Shown here: positions 34,275-45,600 of the stretch, in pieces
Numbering within the stretch: position 1 is the first letter of the stretch
Layout: each line of letters starts with the position of its first letter
Assembly: GCA_026122225.1 (NCBI GenBank)
Contig: JANEZZ010001868.1
Span: forward strand, 248,001 to 312,000
Source: Heloderma charlesbogerti
Lineage: Eukaryota; Chordata; Lepidosauria; Squamata; Helodermatidae
Direction of reading: 5' to 3'
Length of the DNA stretch: 64,000 bases
Notes under the pieces: model-generated
Told to the model about the DNA's origin: nothing
Seen by the model: the letters and a program-made list of their open reading frames with translations, nothing else
Database searches by the model: none
Position numbers and translations under genes: made by a program

Positions 34275-34945
34275 ATGGTTTCGCACAACACGCTAACCCA
34301 CACTCACCGGCTGAGTGTGGGTTGTTTGTTGAACCATGGGTTAGTGTGCTGTCTGAACCCAGGATGTTTTCCACAGAGTGGCTTGTTAACCACGCGATGT
34401 GGCTTGTTTGAGAAAAATAAGCCCCCTTGAGAACCCATAGATGCTGTTGGGTTGTTCAGGGCGGTTAACAAGCCACCCTGCTGAAAACACACCGCGTTCA
34501 AACAACGCAATGAAAACACAGTTCAACAAACAACCCACACTCAACCTCTGAGAGTGGGTTAGTGTTAACCCACAGTTTGTTTATTTATTACATTTATATC
34601 CTGCCTTTTTTCCTCCTTAACGAACCCAAGGCAGCGTACATAATCCTCCCCCTCTCCATTTTAGCCTCACAACAACAACCCTGTGAGGTGGGGTGGGCTG
34701 AGAGTCTGTGACTGGCCCAAAGTCACCCAGTGTGCTTCCTGGCTCAGTGGGGACTAGAACCCGGATCTCCTAGCTCCCAGTCCAACACTCTAGCCACTGC
34801 ACCACACTGGCTCTCGTTCAACAAACAACCCAGACTCAACCACTGGGAATGGGTTAGCAGTAACCCCCAGTTAGCCCACAGTTAACAAAACAGCCCACAC
34901 TCAGCCTCTTAGAGTGGGTTATTGTGTTGTGTGAACAGCTCCAGA
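34275..34945. repeat. Palindromic DNA repeat split by a SINE
   Basis: Multiple inverted words (acccacactc / gagtgtgggtt, ggttaacaagcc, tgggttagtgt) at 34275-34576 resume after the SINE (34577-34814) at 34815-34945. Probably an old DNA transposon; superfamily unknown. Confidence 0.5.
34577..34814 (-). repeat. tRNA-derived SINE
   Basis: Full-length-looking member of the family at 18411-18652, ending 'accacactggctct'. Inserted in the palindromic repeat. Confidence 0.85.
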
Positions 34946-34990
34946 CACACACACAGACACACATGAACAGACAGACAGACAGACAGACAC
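34945..34990. repeat. (ACAC)/(ACAG)n microsatellite
   Basis: 'cacacacagacacac' followed by about five 'acag' units. Confidence 0.9.
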
Positions 34991-35089
34991 ACAAACATTT
35001 TGCTTTCACTGTCAGGGCCCCTATCCACATAGGCACCTTGTCTCTTGGAACTGGAAGCTGGCCACAATCCCCCGTTCCTGTGTTCTCCA

Positions 35090-35575
35090 CATAAAAGAAC
35101 TGGGCCTGTTTAGCCTTGACTTGAGAAGACTGAGGGGAGATAGGATGGTGCTTTTCAAGTACTTGAAAGGCTGTCCCAGAGAGGAAGGCCAGGATCTCTT
35201 CTCGATCATCCCAGAGTGCAGGATGCGGAATAATGGGCTCAAGTGACAGGAAGCCAGATTCCGGCTGAACATCAGGAAAAACTTCCTGAATCTTAGAGCA
35301 ATACGACAATGGAACCAGTTCCCTAGGGAGGCAGTGGGCTCTCCCACACTGGAGGCCTTCAAGATGAAACTGGACAGTCATCTGTCAGGGATGCTCTGAC
35401 TTGGATTTCTGCACCCAGCAGGGGGGTGGATTAGATGGTCGTACAGGCCCCTTCCAACCCTACTATTCTGTGATTCTATAGGGATGCTCTGACTTGGATT
35501 CCTGCACTGAGCAGGGGGTTGGACTAGATGGTCTTACAGGACCCTTCCAACCCTACTATTCTATGATTCTATGAC
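35090..35575 (+). repeat. CR1 LINE 3' end with duplicated tail
   Basis: 5'-truncated CR1 (gaactgggcctgtttagcc ...) running to a first tail at about 35478 (tgtgattctatag). The last ~95 bp (gggatgctctgacttggatt ... ctatgattctatga) are then repeated to 35575. Confidence 0.88.
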
Positions 35576-35659
35576 ATTGGCACCTATTTGACTCGGGTGC
35601 CTTCCCTCCTCTTTCCTTGCAAAAGGGTCTTTCATTGTGAGTGGCTGTCCCCACGGCTC

Positions 35660-35800
35660 CAACCGCCCAACCGGGCGCATTGGACAACAAATCCCAGCAT
35701 CCCCAGTCAGCGAGGGCTGCTGTGTCTGGGGAGAGCAGAGTCGTAGTCCTGCACCTCTGGAGGGCGCAGTTTGGGAAAGGTGGACAGAAAGGAGTTTCCC
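35660..35800. repeat. Degenerate palindromic repeat upstream of the tetherin-like gene
   Basis: 'ggacaacaaatcccagcatc ... ccagtcagcgagg' and 'gagtcgtagtcctgcacctc' are the two arms of the dispersed foldback family. It ends about 55 bp before the first IRF-like site. Confidence 0.55.
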
Positions 35801-35855
35801 TTGGAGCCGGCGCCAGAATCTTTCACTGCCTTCCAGACACGCAGGGCCAGATCAC

Positions 35856-35864
35856 TTTCGTTTC
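35856..35864 (-). promoter_or_regulatory. IRF-type half-site
   Basis: TTTCGTTTC, reverse complement GAAACGAAA, contains the IRF core AANNGAAA. It lies about 170 bp upstream of the first ATG of the tetherin-like gene. It is not a full ISRE, whose two GAAA cores are separated by two bases; here the spacing is one base. Chance matches to the core occur roughly every 2 kb on two strands. Confidence 0.45.
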
Positions 35865-35892
35865 TCATCCCCTTGCCGGGGCCTTTTCCTCT

Positions 35893-35901
35893 GAAATGAA
35901 A
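35893..35901 (+). promoter_or_regulatory. IRF-type half-site
   Basis: GAAATGAAA contains AANNGAAA (35894-35901). Same spacing caveat as the site at 35856. It lies 10 bp before the GAS-like palindrome. Confidence 0.45.
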
Positions 35902-35910
35902 TCATGAGAA

Positions 35911-35919
35911 TTCTCCGAA
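35911..35919. promoter_or_regulatory. GAS-like STAT site
   Basis: TTCTCCGAA fits TTCNNNGAA, the STAT homodimer (gamma-activated) consensus. It is about 113 bp upstream of the first ATG. Mammalian BST2 promoters are known to carry IRF/ISRE and STAT-type sites, so the position is what one expects, but binding is not shown. Confidence 0.45.
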
Positions 35920-36032
35920 AGGCAGGGAGGAGGGGATGCCAGCAAGGGAGGGACGAGGACACGTGATCAGGCAGCAAGGGGTTTTGCCCTGCACCCTCGG
36001 CAGAAAAACTCTCGGTCTGAACTTCTGCTTTG

Positions 36033-36416
36033 ATGGGTAGGCAGACGGCATACGCCCCGTGCCCATCAACCCCAACACGTTCGGAGGGCATCGAGATGTC
36101 AGACCAAAGCTGCAATAAGAAGATTATCTGTATCCTGGGCATCCTGAGTATTCTAGTTGTCGTCTTCTTTTCTTTATACCTGGGGCAAGTATTTTCGGGC
36201 CAGCCGGCGAAATGCGGAGAGTGCCAGTCGGAGCTCCAGAACCAAACCTCTCAGGCCCAGGCCCGGATCGCGTCCCTCCAGCAGCGCATGGAAGCGCTGT
36301 CCAAAGAAGAGGAGGAGACAAGAGCACAAAGCGACAGGCTGTGGGCCCAAGTGGCACATGCCAACCGGAGCGTGGCCGAGATGAAAGGGCACTGGGACTC
36401 CTGCCAGAACCAGCTG
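36033..36416 (+). CDS. BST2: Tetherin-like exon 1: cytosolic tail, membrane span, first half of ectodomain
   Basis: Residues 1-128. The first ATG (36033) has T at -3 and G at +4, a weak context. A second in-frame ATG at 36096 (Met22) has G at -3 and could be the main start. The 21-residue extension contains one Tyr (Tyr7, in TAYAP). The span [20 protein letters not shown] (31-50) follows CNKK. Outside it are CGEC (61-64), sequons NQT (70-72) and NRS (111-113), a coiled-coil-like stretch rich in Gln/Glu/Ala/Leu, and CQNQL at the end. The donor CTG|gtaaaa is at 36416/36417, phase 0. Reading through the donor gives an unrelated tail and a stop at 36510, so splicing here is required for the GPI form. 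Confidence 0.83.
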
Positions 36417-36612
36417 GTAAAATATTTCTATGCTCTTGACTTAACCTTAGAACGAGAAATTTCGCCAAAGGAAAACACTCACACGCGCGCATGCACACAC
36501 ACAAACCTCTAGGCCAGAGAAGCATTTGTACCACTAACAATGCACATTGACTGCATGATTATTCCACCCTCCCTACAAGGAGATTAGGGCTATGGGTGTG
36601 TTTCTTCTACAC

Positions 36613-36645
<33 letters not shown>

Positions 36646-39600
36646 TTTGATCCTCACAACAACCCTGGGAGGAAGGTTAGGCTGAGAATTAAAGACTGGC
36701 CCAAAATGACCCAATGGGATTTGAACGCAGGTCCCCCGACTTTTCATCGAATGCTGTAACCGCTAGGACACGCTGCCCAGTGCTGTTGGTTTGATAGGCA
36801 GTTGAGCCAAGAGCCTGTGGGCAAAAGGTTGAAGAAGGGGGAGACACAGGAGAAGTTTCTGGTTTGTTATTTGTTAGAAAACTTTCCAGCCTGCTTGCCT
36901 AATCCCCACTGGCTGAGAGCTGAGCTCCACATTAGGGAAAGCTGGTTTATGCTCTTGGGTCAACCTGGGAAATCCTTCCAGATGGTTTGGACTCAAACTC
37001 CCATCATCCCCAGTTTGGGCTGTGCTTGCTGGTGTTAAAGATTGAGGATGTCTTCAAAAAGCCACGCTGTAAAAAATGAGTTGTCTTCTGCGGTGGTGTT
37101 CGCCTCCCGATTTCATGCCATCCACAAATTGGACAAAGATTCCCTACATCCCCTTCATCAAAGTAATCAATAAAACTGTAACAGATAAAAGTAATGTGGT
37201 ATAGTGGTTACAGTGTAGAGCCGGGAGATTTGGGGATTTGCAGGCAGTCCCTGACTCTGAGCTTAGCCTACCTTGCTGGGTTGTTGTGAGGCTAAAATGG
37301 AGAAAGGAGGACCACGTGAGTTGCCTTGGGCTCCTTGCAAGGGGAAAGGTGGGCAATCAATGCAGTGATAAATAGCAAATCAATTTAAAAATTAAAACAG
37401 TGGCATAGTTTAAAAGGCTACATTTAAAAGATGTGTCTTCACACCCTTTCTGAAAGGCAGTGAGTGGGACCCAGAATGTACCCAGGTAAAATTGACCCAG
37501 TTCTGGGCCACCACAGAGAAGGCCCTGTCTTTGGTAGATGCAGGATTTACTTCCCTTGTGGACGGGGTACAGAGGGGGCATCCTCTGATGGGCTTAATGT
37601 ACAGGCAAGTTTTTTCTCATGAGACTCATTTGTGGTTGTGTCTCCAGAAAGTCCTTCATGAGCTCCCACTCCTTGACCCATCAATCTAGCCATGGGCCCC
37701 TTCCTAGCGTTTCTCAGAGCTTCTTAAAATCATCTTTTCTGAAATCCAAGGGACACCCTTGGGCTTTCCATAAATCAGAGATTCCTTCCAGCGTTACATG
37801 GTCACTTTCCTCCGAAGTTCCTGCTCCATCCATCTCTTTGGCCAACCCTTCCCTGTTGGCTGGGGTCACATGGAGGAAGAGGAAGTTGTCAGCAAAGGAT
37901 CTTGGGAATTTGAGGATGAGGCCATGCATTTCTCCCAGCAAATATCAGGGGAGTTGTCATCTCATGTTTCTACTCTTTCTTGCTTCTCTGACACCTTGGT
38001 CATTTGTTTCAGGGAACCATGGTGCATTTGAGGGAGGGGAAATTGAAGGAAGGGACAACTTGATGGATGGCATTTGGGGCAGTCTCCTCGAACCTGATGG
38101 CTTCCTGATGAGTTGGACTGCAAGTCCCATCATCCTCAGCCAACATGGCACAATGCTGGGAGGGATCGCTAACCCCTCCGAATATTCTTCTGTATTTATT
38201 TAATCCGTTTCCTAGCAGCCTTTCAAAGGCCACCATCTTCCCAAGGCAGCTAACAGCAGAAGCAAACATTGCCGTGAAACCATTAAATGTGGACAATTAC
38301 AAATAAAACCAAGTTGAATAAAGACAATGCAAACATCTCAATAGAATTATATTAAATATGCACCCATTTAAATAAAACCTGGAGTACCAAGCAGAAAATT
38401 CAAGTATAATTTTAATGTGTTTTGGATCTTTTTATTCTTTTACTGTTTTATTCCTTGTGTTCACCACTCCAAAATCTCTTCCAGATATGGAGGGCCAGTC
38501 CCCACTCAGCCATGGAAGCTCACTGGGTGTCTTTGGGCCTGTCAGAGACTCTCAGCCCAGCCTACCTCACAGGGTTGTTGTTATGAGGAGGATAATGTAA
38601 GCCCTCTTGGGTTCATAGAATCATAGAATAGTAGGGCTGGAAGGGGCCTATAAGACCATCGAGTCCAACCCCCTGCTCCATGCAGGGTTCCTTGCAAGAG
38701 GGGGAAAAAGTGGGGTATAAATGCAATAAATAAAATAAATAGTCCTTGCCAAAGATGCAGACAACCTGTGCCATCTGTCTGGTTTGTGCAAAGCACATGT
38801 CCAGGCCAAACCTTCTTTATTTGAACCCCTCCTTCCAAGATGGGGCAGAAATTTCATACCTTCGAACCCCAATGCGAAGCGAAACTCATATATCTTTTGA
38901 AATTTGGCCTTCTCCAAATTCTGCAATGGAGTCTTCGGGTCAAAAAGAAAAAAGGCATACAAAATGCATGCGTTGTTTATTTATATCATTTATTTAAAAC
39001 ATTTCTTGGCTGCCTTTCAGGGCAGAAGCCCTCCCAAGGTGGCTTACGGCAATAAAAAACATGAAAACAGTTTAAATAGTAAAAGCTATAAAAATATAAA
39101 ATAGCTATAAAAACAACAATAAAACCAGCAGCAACGATAATGGCTACAACAGCAGTCATATCAAGAGAAGACCACAGTAAAATAATGTGTTTTCAGGGCC
39201 TTCTTAAAAATAAATCCTGAAATGATGAAGCATGGCAGACCTCCAATGGCAACTTGTTCCAAAGGTGTGGGGCCACTGTAGAGAAGGCTCTCTCACGTGT
39301 GATCACCCACCTGACTGCTCTCACTGGTGGGCAAGTGAGAAGGGCCTCTCTTGCTGATCTTCAAGTGCAGGCAGGCGAGTGGGGTGAAAGCAGTCCTTAA
39401 GTAACTTGGTCCCAAACCATTTAAGGCTTTAAAGGTCAAAACCAGCACTTTAAATTGGGGTTTAAATTGCATTAGGGAAAATAACAGCCAAAATATATTA
39501 TATTAGGAAAATTGCTAGTAAAAACGTGTGTTGTTGTTGTTCAGTCGTTCAGTCATGTCCGACTCTTCGAGACCCCATGGACCATAACGTGCCAGGCCTT

Positions 39601-42600
39601 CCTGTCCTGCACTCTCTCCCAGGGCGTGCTCAAGTCCATATTCATTGCATCGGTGATGCTATCCAGCCATCTCATCCTCTGCCGTCCCCTTCTCCTTTTG
39701 CCTTCAGTCTTTCCCAGCATCAGGGTCTTTTCCAGGGAGTTTTCTCTTCGCATTAGGTGGCCAAAATATTGGAGCTTCAGCTCCAGTATCTGTCCTTTCA
39801 GTGAGCAGTCAGGGCTGATTTCCTTTAGGATGGACTGATTTGACCTCCTTGCAGTCCAGGGGACTCGTAAGAGTCTTCTCCAGCACCACAGTTCGAAAGC
39901 ATCGATTCTTCGGCGCTCAGCCTTCCTTATAGTCCAGCTCTCACAGCCATACATTACTACTGGGAAAACCATAGCTTTGATTATGCGGACCTTTGTCGGC
40001 AAGGTGATGTCTCTGCTTCTTACTATGCTGTCTAGGTTGGCCATAGCTTTCCTCCCAAGGAGCAAGCGTCTTTTAATTTCATGGCTACAGTCACCGTCTG
40101 CAGTGATCTTGGAGCCCAAGAAAGTAAAATCTGTCACTGCTTCCATTTCTTCCCCTTCTATATGCCAGGAAGTGATGGGGCCAGATGCCATGATCTTACA
40201 TTAGGCAAAAAAAAGGCATGCAAAACTGCATGTATAAGGAGAAATGTGCTACAATAATGCTTATGAATTTTCATGCAAACTTTTGTTAAGAAACATCTCG
40301 AAAGTCAGAACAAACCAAACTTAAGATTGGAGAAATTCTCAACTGTCAAGATGAACCAAATTTAAGAATGGAAGAATGAGAAACAGAGAGAAACTGAAAC
40401 TAACAGCTTTATCCATTCCTGGTCATATTGCATGTGAAGTAGGGAGGTACAGATGTTGTTAAATCCATCCCATCTGTATTTTAGGGATTGTCAGGTGTCT
40501 TTTATTCTATTGTCTGCTCATTGATGGAATCAGGTATTTAGGGAAGAACCAGAATTTTGATCCAGTGGACCAAGTGTGAATTTGTGCAAATTCTCCCCAA
40601 AAGGCAATGGATTCCAGCATTGAGCAGTGGGTTAGACTCAATGGTCTTATAAGCCCCTTCCAAGTTCCAACCCTACCATTCTATGATTCTATGAAAGGTT
40701 GGTCCAAGGGGGGCAGGTGGAGCTACGCATTCATTCAGTTTGATGTCAAGCAATGACAAAGAAATGTGTCCCCCGCCCAAGCAATCTGCATCTGAGCCAG
40801 GCACTGGCAGAAGGTAGATCCTGTTCAACAGGTAGATCTCTAGATAATCTTTAATAGATTGGCAAGGATTTCCCCCCTACTCAGCACTGGTTAGGCCTCA
40901 CCTGAAGTACTGTGTCCAGTTCTGAGCACCGCACTTTAAGAAGGACACAGGCAAACTGGAGAGGGCTTAGAGGAGGGCAACGAAGATTATCAGGGGACTG
41001 GGAACAAAGCCCTACGAAAAGAGACTGAAAGAACTGGGCATGTTTAGTCTTGAGAAGAGAAGACTGAGGGGAGATATGATAATGCTCTTCAAGGACTTGA
41101 AAGGCTGTCACAGAGAGGAAGGCCGGGATCTCTTCTCCATCATCCCAGAGTGCAGGACACGGAATAATGGGCTCAAGTTGCAGGAAGCCAGATTCTGGCT
41201 GAACATCAGGAAAAACCTCCTGACTGTTAGAGCAATACAAGTTACCTAGGGAGGTGGCGGGCTCTCCCACGCTGGAGGCCTTCAAGATGAAGCTGGATAG
41301 CCACCTGTCAGGGATGCTTTGCCTTGGATTAGGGGGTTGGACTGGATGGTCTTACAGACCCCTTCCAACCCTACTATTCTATGATTCTATGAAAAGTAAA
41401 AAGCAGATCTGCAAGTCCATGGAATCCACGGGGTTCAGAAAAAGCCAGTCTGCTGCAGAATCTCTGGGTCGTTTTCATAGAAATCCAAACTCATTTGAAT
41501 CCATTGCAAATTTCTCTGATTTGACCTGCCTCTTCTTTCATTTCCTTTTTTCTCTTGCTAGAAAACCTTGGAAAAGAACACCACATCCGAAGTGGAGGAA
41601 GCCACCAAACAAGAAGCGGAGAAGCTCAGAGCTACTGAAGGTGAGACAAGCCAAGAGCTGACCTAGATACTGCTTGGGAGATGTGGCACAGATCAGAAGA
41701 CAGGAACATAGAAGGGAGGAAGATAAGGGGAATTTGGGATCTAATGCACCATGTAATTTGGGATCTAATGCACTGTGGCAGCATTCCCCAGCCAGGTGCC
41801 ATCCAGATGTTTGGGACAACAACTCCCAGCATTCCCGACTATTATTTTGGGGGGCCTGGTTTGCTGAGGTCCCAGTGAAACCAGATTTGAGGGTTGCACA
41901 AGTGAAAGAGAGTTAGAGATGCAACACAGTCACCATTTATTGATCACACACAGGGGATTAATGGATGCAGAAAGAAATGCAAAGGTAACTCACCTGTCCC
42001 TTCAGCTGACTGAAGCAGACCTCTGTCACAGCTGACTGTGCACTCAGGTCCCCCAGCACAGAGGAACCAACAGATTTCTCTAAGCTGGTAGAGCACATTT
42101 TCCCCCGGAGCGAGACCAAATTCATCTGCTCTTAGCATAAGAACATAAGAACATCACTTTATTCTCACAATAACCTTGTGAGGTAGGTTAGGCTCTCAGA
42201 GAGATGGATACCAGCCCAACCGCTGAACATATGGAACTGGGTCAGATTCTAAGTCCATGAAACCCATCTCCTTTTTTCAGCTGTAGAAAGCAGGACTGAG
42301 ACCTGGGACATCCTGCATGCAGCAAGAGAAGTAACATTTAAAAGCCATGTTTTCCCTCAATGTTATTTATTTATTTATTTAAAATTCGTTGGTGCTGCAA
42401 TAAAAATAAAAGCGTCCTGGACCTTGATGCTGCATCAAATTGAGCTTATAATGGATTATTAAATACCAGTGGATCCATTAAGGGTGCTTCTGAATGATAA
42501 GAACATCAGAAGAGCCCTGCTGGTTCAGACCAAGGGTCCATCTAGTCCAGCATTCTGTTCACACAGCAGCCAGCCAGCTGCCCACGGGAAACCCACAAGC

Positions 42601-45600
42601 AGGACACGAATGCAACAGCACTCTCCCACCCATGTTCCCCAGTGACTGGTGTACACAGGCTCACTGCCTCTAGTCCTGGAGGTAGCACAGAGCCATCAAG
42701 ACTAGTAGCTGTTGATAGCCTTCTCCTCCCCCAGGAATTTGTCCAGCCCACTTTTAAAGCCATCCAAACTGGTGGCCATCACTACTTCCTGTGGTAGCGA
42801 GTTCCATAGTTTAACTCTGCGCTGTGTGAAGACGTCCTTCCTTCCTTCTGCCCTGAATCTCCCACCCATCAGCTTCATGGGAGGACCCCGGGTTCTAGTA
42901 TTTTGAGAGAGGGAGAAAAATGTCTCTCTCTCCACATTCTCCACACCAGGCATAATTTTGTACACCTCTATGTCTCCCCCAGCCCTCCTTTTTCCAAGCT
43001 AAACCCAGCTGTTGTCACCTTCTCTCTATGGAAGATGCTCCAGCTCCTTGATCTTTTGTGTTTCCCTTTTCTTCCCTTTTTCCGACTCGACTATATCTAT
43101 CTATCTGTCTGTCTATATATATATTAGGTGTGGTGACCAGAACTGGACACAGCATTCCAAGTGTGGCTGCACCCTAGGTTTGTTTAGGGATAGTAGGATA
43201 TGGGCAGTTTTGTTCTCAGTCCCTTTTCTAATTATGCTCAGCATAATTTGTTTCTCAGGCTGGGAAACAAATCGCCTTCCCTTGGGTCCAAACCTTCCAG
43301 CATGGGAGAGGGAGTTCCTCAGCTCTTCTGGGAGAGAAAGCACCACACCCTTATCTTCGAGGGGTGAGCTAACTTGGCATAAACCAAGCAGCTGTTGACA
43401 TATGGTATGGAGCTGTACTTCCTTGATAGCCATTACCTTGTGTGAGAGGCCTGCTTGGCGAACTAGGAAGCTGCTCATTTTACTAGGCTACACAGGTCTC
43501 TATGCCCTTGGCATGCTGCCCAGGACATGGCTGAGGAAGCTCACTACAAATCTTTGCCATTCTTCCAGGGCCAAACCCATTACACTCACCATTGGCCATC
43601 CCAGCTGGGGCTCGTGGGAGCTGAAGTCCCTCAATTGGGGACAGATGCCCTATGGGAAACAACGGGTTCAGGAAGGGGCTCAAGGCTATTAAAACAAAAA
43701 ACCACTTGGCTTTTAAAATTGTCGGTATATTTTAAAGGGGGGGTGGGTTGGTTGTTATTTTATTTGTTTATTATTTATTTATATCCCACCTTTCGAATCA
43801 GAAATGGTGCTCAAACCAGCTTGCTTATTCTGTTAATGTATTTAATGTTGTTTTTTATTTTCTTTCTTTGATTTATATCCCACCTTTTGGCCAAATCAAA
43901 AAACGAAACCCAGTGCTCGAGCCAACTTTATGCCCGTTTTATTCGAGGGTAGTTTTTATTGTCGGAACTTTTTGTAAACCGCCTCGGTTGCTTTAGAAAG
44001 TCCGTCTCGACGTAAACATTTAAAAAGCATAAACCACCTCGGTCGCTTTAGAAAGTCCGTCTCGACGTAAACATTTAAAAAGCATAAACCACCTCGGTCG
44101 CTTTAGAAAGTCCGTCTCGACGTAAACATTTAAAAAGCATAAACCACCTTGGTCGCTTTAGAAAGTCCGTCTCGACGTAAACATTTAAAAAGCATGAATG
44201 CTGACAGACAGACAGACATAAAATCAAGATATAGCATAGTTCCCAGAAGCATTTGCTGACAGAGGTAGCCTTCTAACTCCCCCTGTCAGAATACCCTTGA
44301 GAACAATTCTACATTGGGTGACATTTTTCTCCCTCTCTCATAATGCAAAACCCGCATGGGGTCATCCCATGAAACTCAATGGGTGGAGATTCTAGGCGGA
44401 TCACAAGGGGGGCGCCTTCCCAGAGCACAGAGTTAAACTATGGAACTTACTACCACCAGATGTAGTGATGGCCACTGATTTGGATGGCTTTCAAAGGGGA
44501 TCAGAAATCCAAATCCATGGAGGAGAAGGCTATCAATGGCTTCTAGTCCTGATGGCTTCAAGCTACCTCCAGCATCAGAGGTGGTGTGCCTATATACACC
44601 AGTTGCTGGGGAACATGGGTGGAGGGTGCTGTTGCATTCCTGTCCTCCTTCTGGGATTCCTGTGGGCAGCTGGCTGGCCACTGGACAGGATACTGGTCTG
44701 GAGAGGCCTTTGGTTTGAGCCAGTGAGGCTCTTAGGTTTTCATGAGGTAGCATTGTTCCCAGAGGGCAAGGAGACCCCGATGAAAAAGAGAACACCACCA
44801 GATGAATGAAGAGAGTCAAGTGGTCGCTTGGAGAAACAGATAAACTTCCCACCCGCGTTAAAATACATGGTTCGAATCCCTCAGCGGCCATGTCCTTCAA
44901 GCAGAGGGAAAAGGCAACCTTTTCGGGGCACCTTTGGCAATGTGAGAAGCTCTCCTGGTCACCCCATAAGATGGCTGCCATGAGAGGCTGGCCAAAAAGA
45001 CAAGTCACCTGCCCCAAAGACTGAGCAGGAGGCAGACGTGAGGTCTGAACCCCAGCGCACCTGACAATGCCTTTGTTGCAAGACAGCTCAAAGCCCCCAT
45101 CTCTCTTTTTTTTCTCCCAATCCAGATCACCACCCATAGATCATAGAATCATAGAATAGTAAGGTTGGAAGGGGCCTCCAAGGCCATCAACTCCAACCCC
45201 CTGCTCAGTGCAGGAATCCAAGTCAGAGCAGCCCTGACAGATGGCTGTCCAGCCTCGTCTTGAATGCCTCCAGTGTGGGAGAGCCCACCGCCTCCCCAGG
45301 TCATTGGTTCCATTGTCGTATTGCTCTAACGGGATGATTCCCCTGCTGTTCAGCTGGAATCTGGCTTCCTGTAGCTTGAGCCCATTCTTCCGTGTCCTGC
45401 ACTCTGGGATGATGGAGAAGAGATCCTGGCCTTCCTCTCTGTGACAACCTTTCAAGTCCTTGAAGAGCGCTATCCTATCTCCCCTCAGTCTTCTCTTCTC
45501 AAGGCTAAACATGCCCAGTTCTTTCAGTCTCTCCTCATAGGGCTTTGTTTCCAGTCCCCTGATCATCTTTGTTGCCCTCCTCTGAACCCTCTCCAGTTGG

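Noticed and set aside
36124..36540. Minus-strand frame antisense to tetherin-like exon 1
   Set aside because: A mirror of codon bias in the GC-rich exon; no motif and no splice structure.
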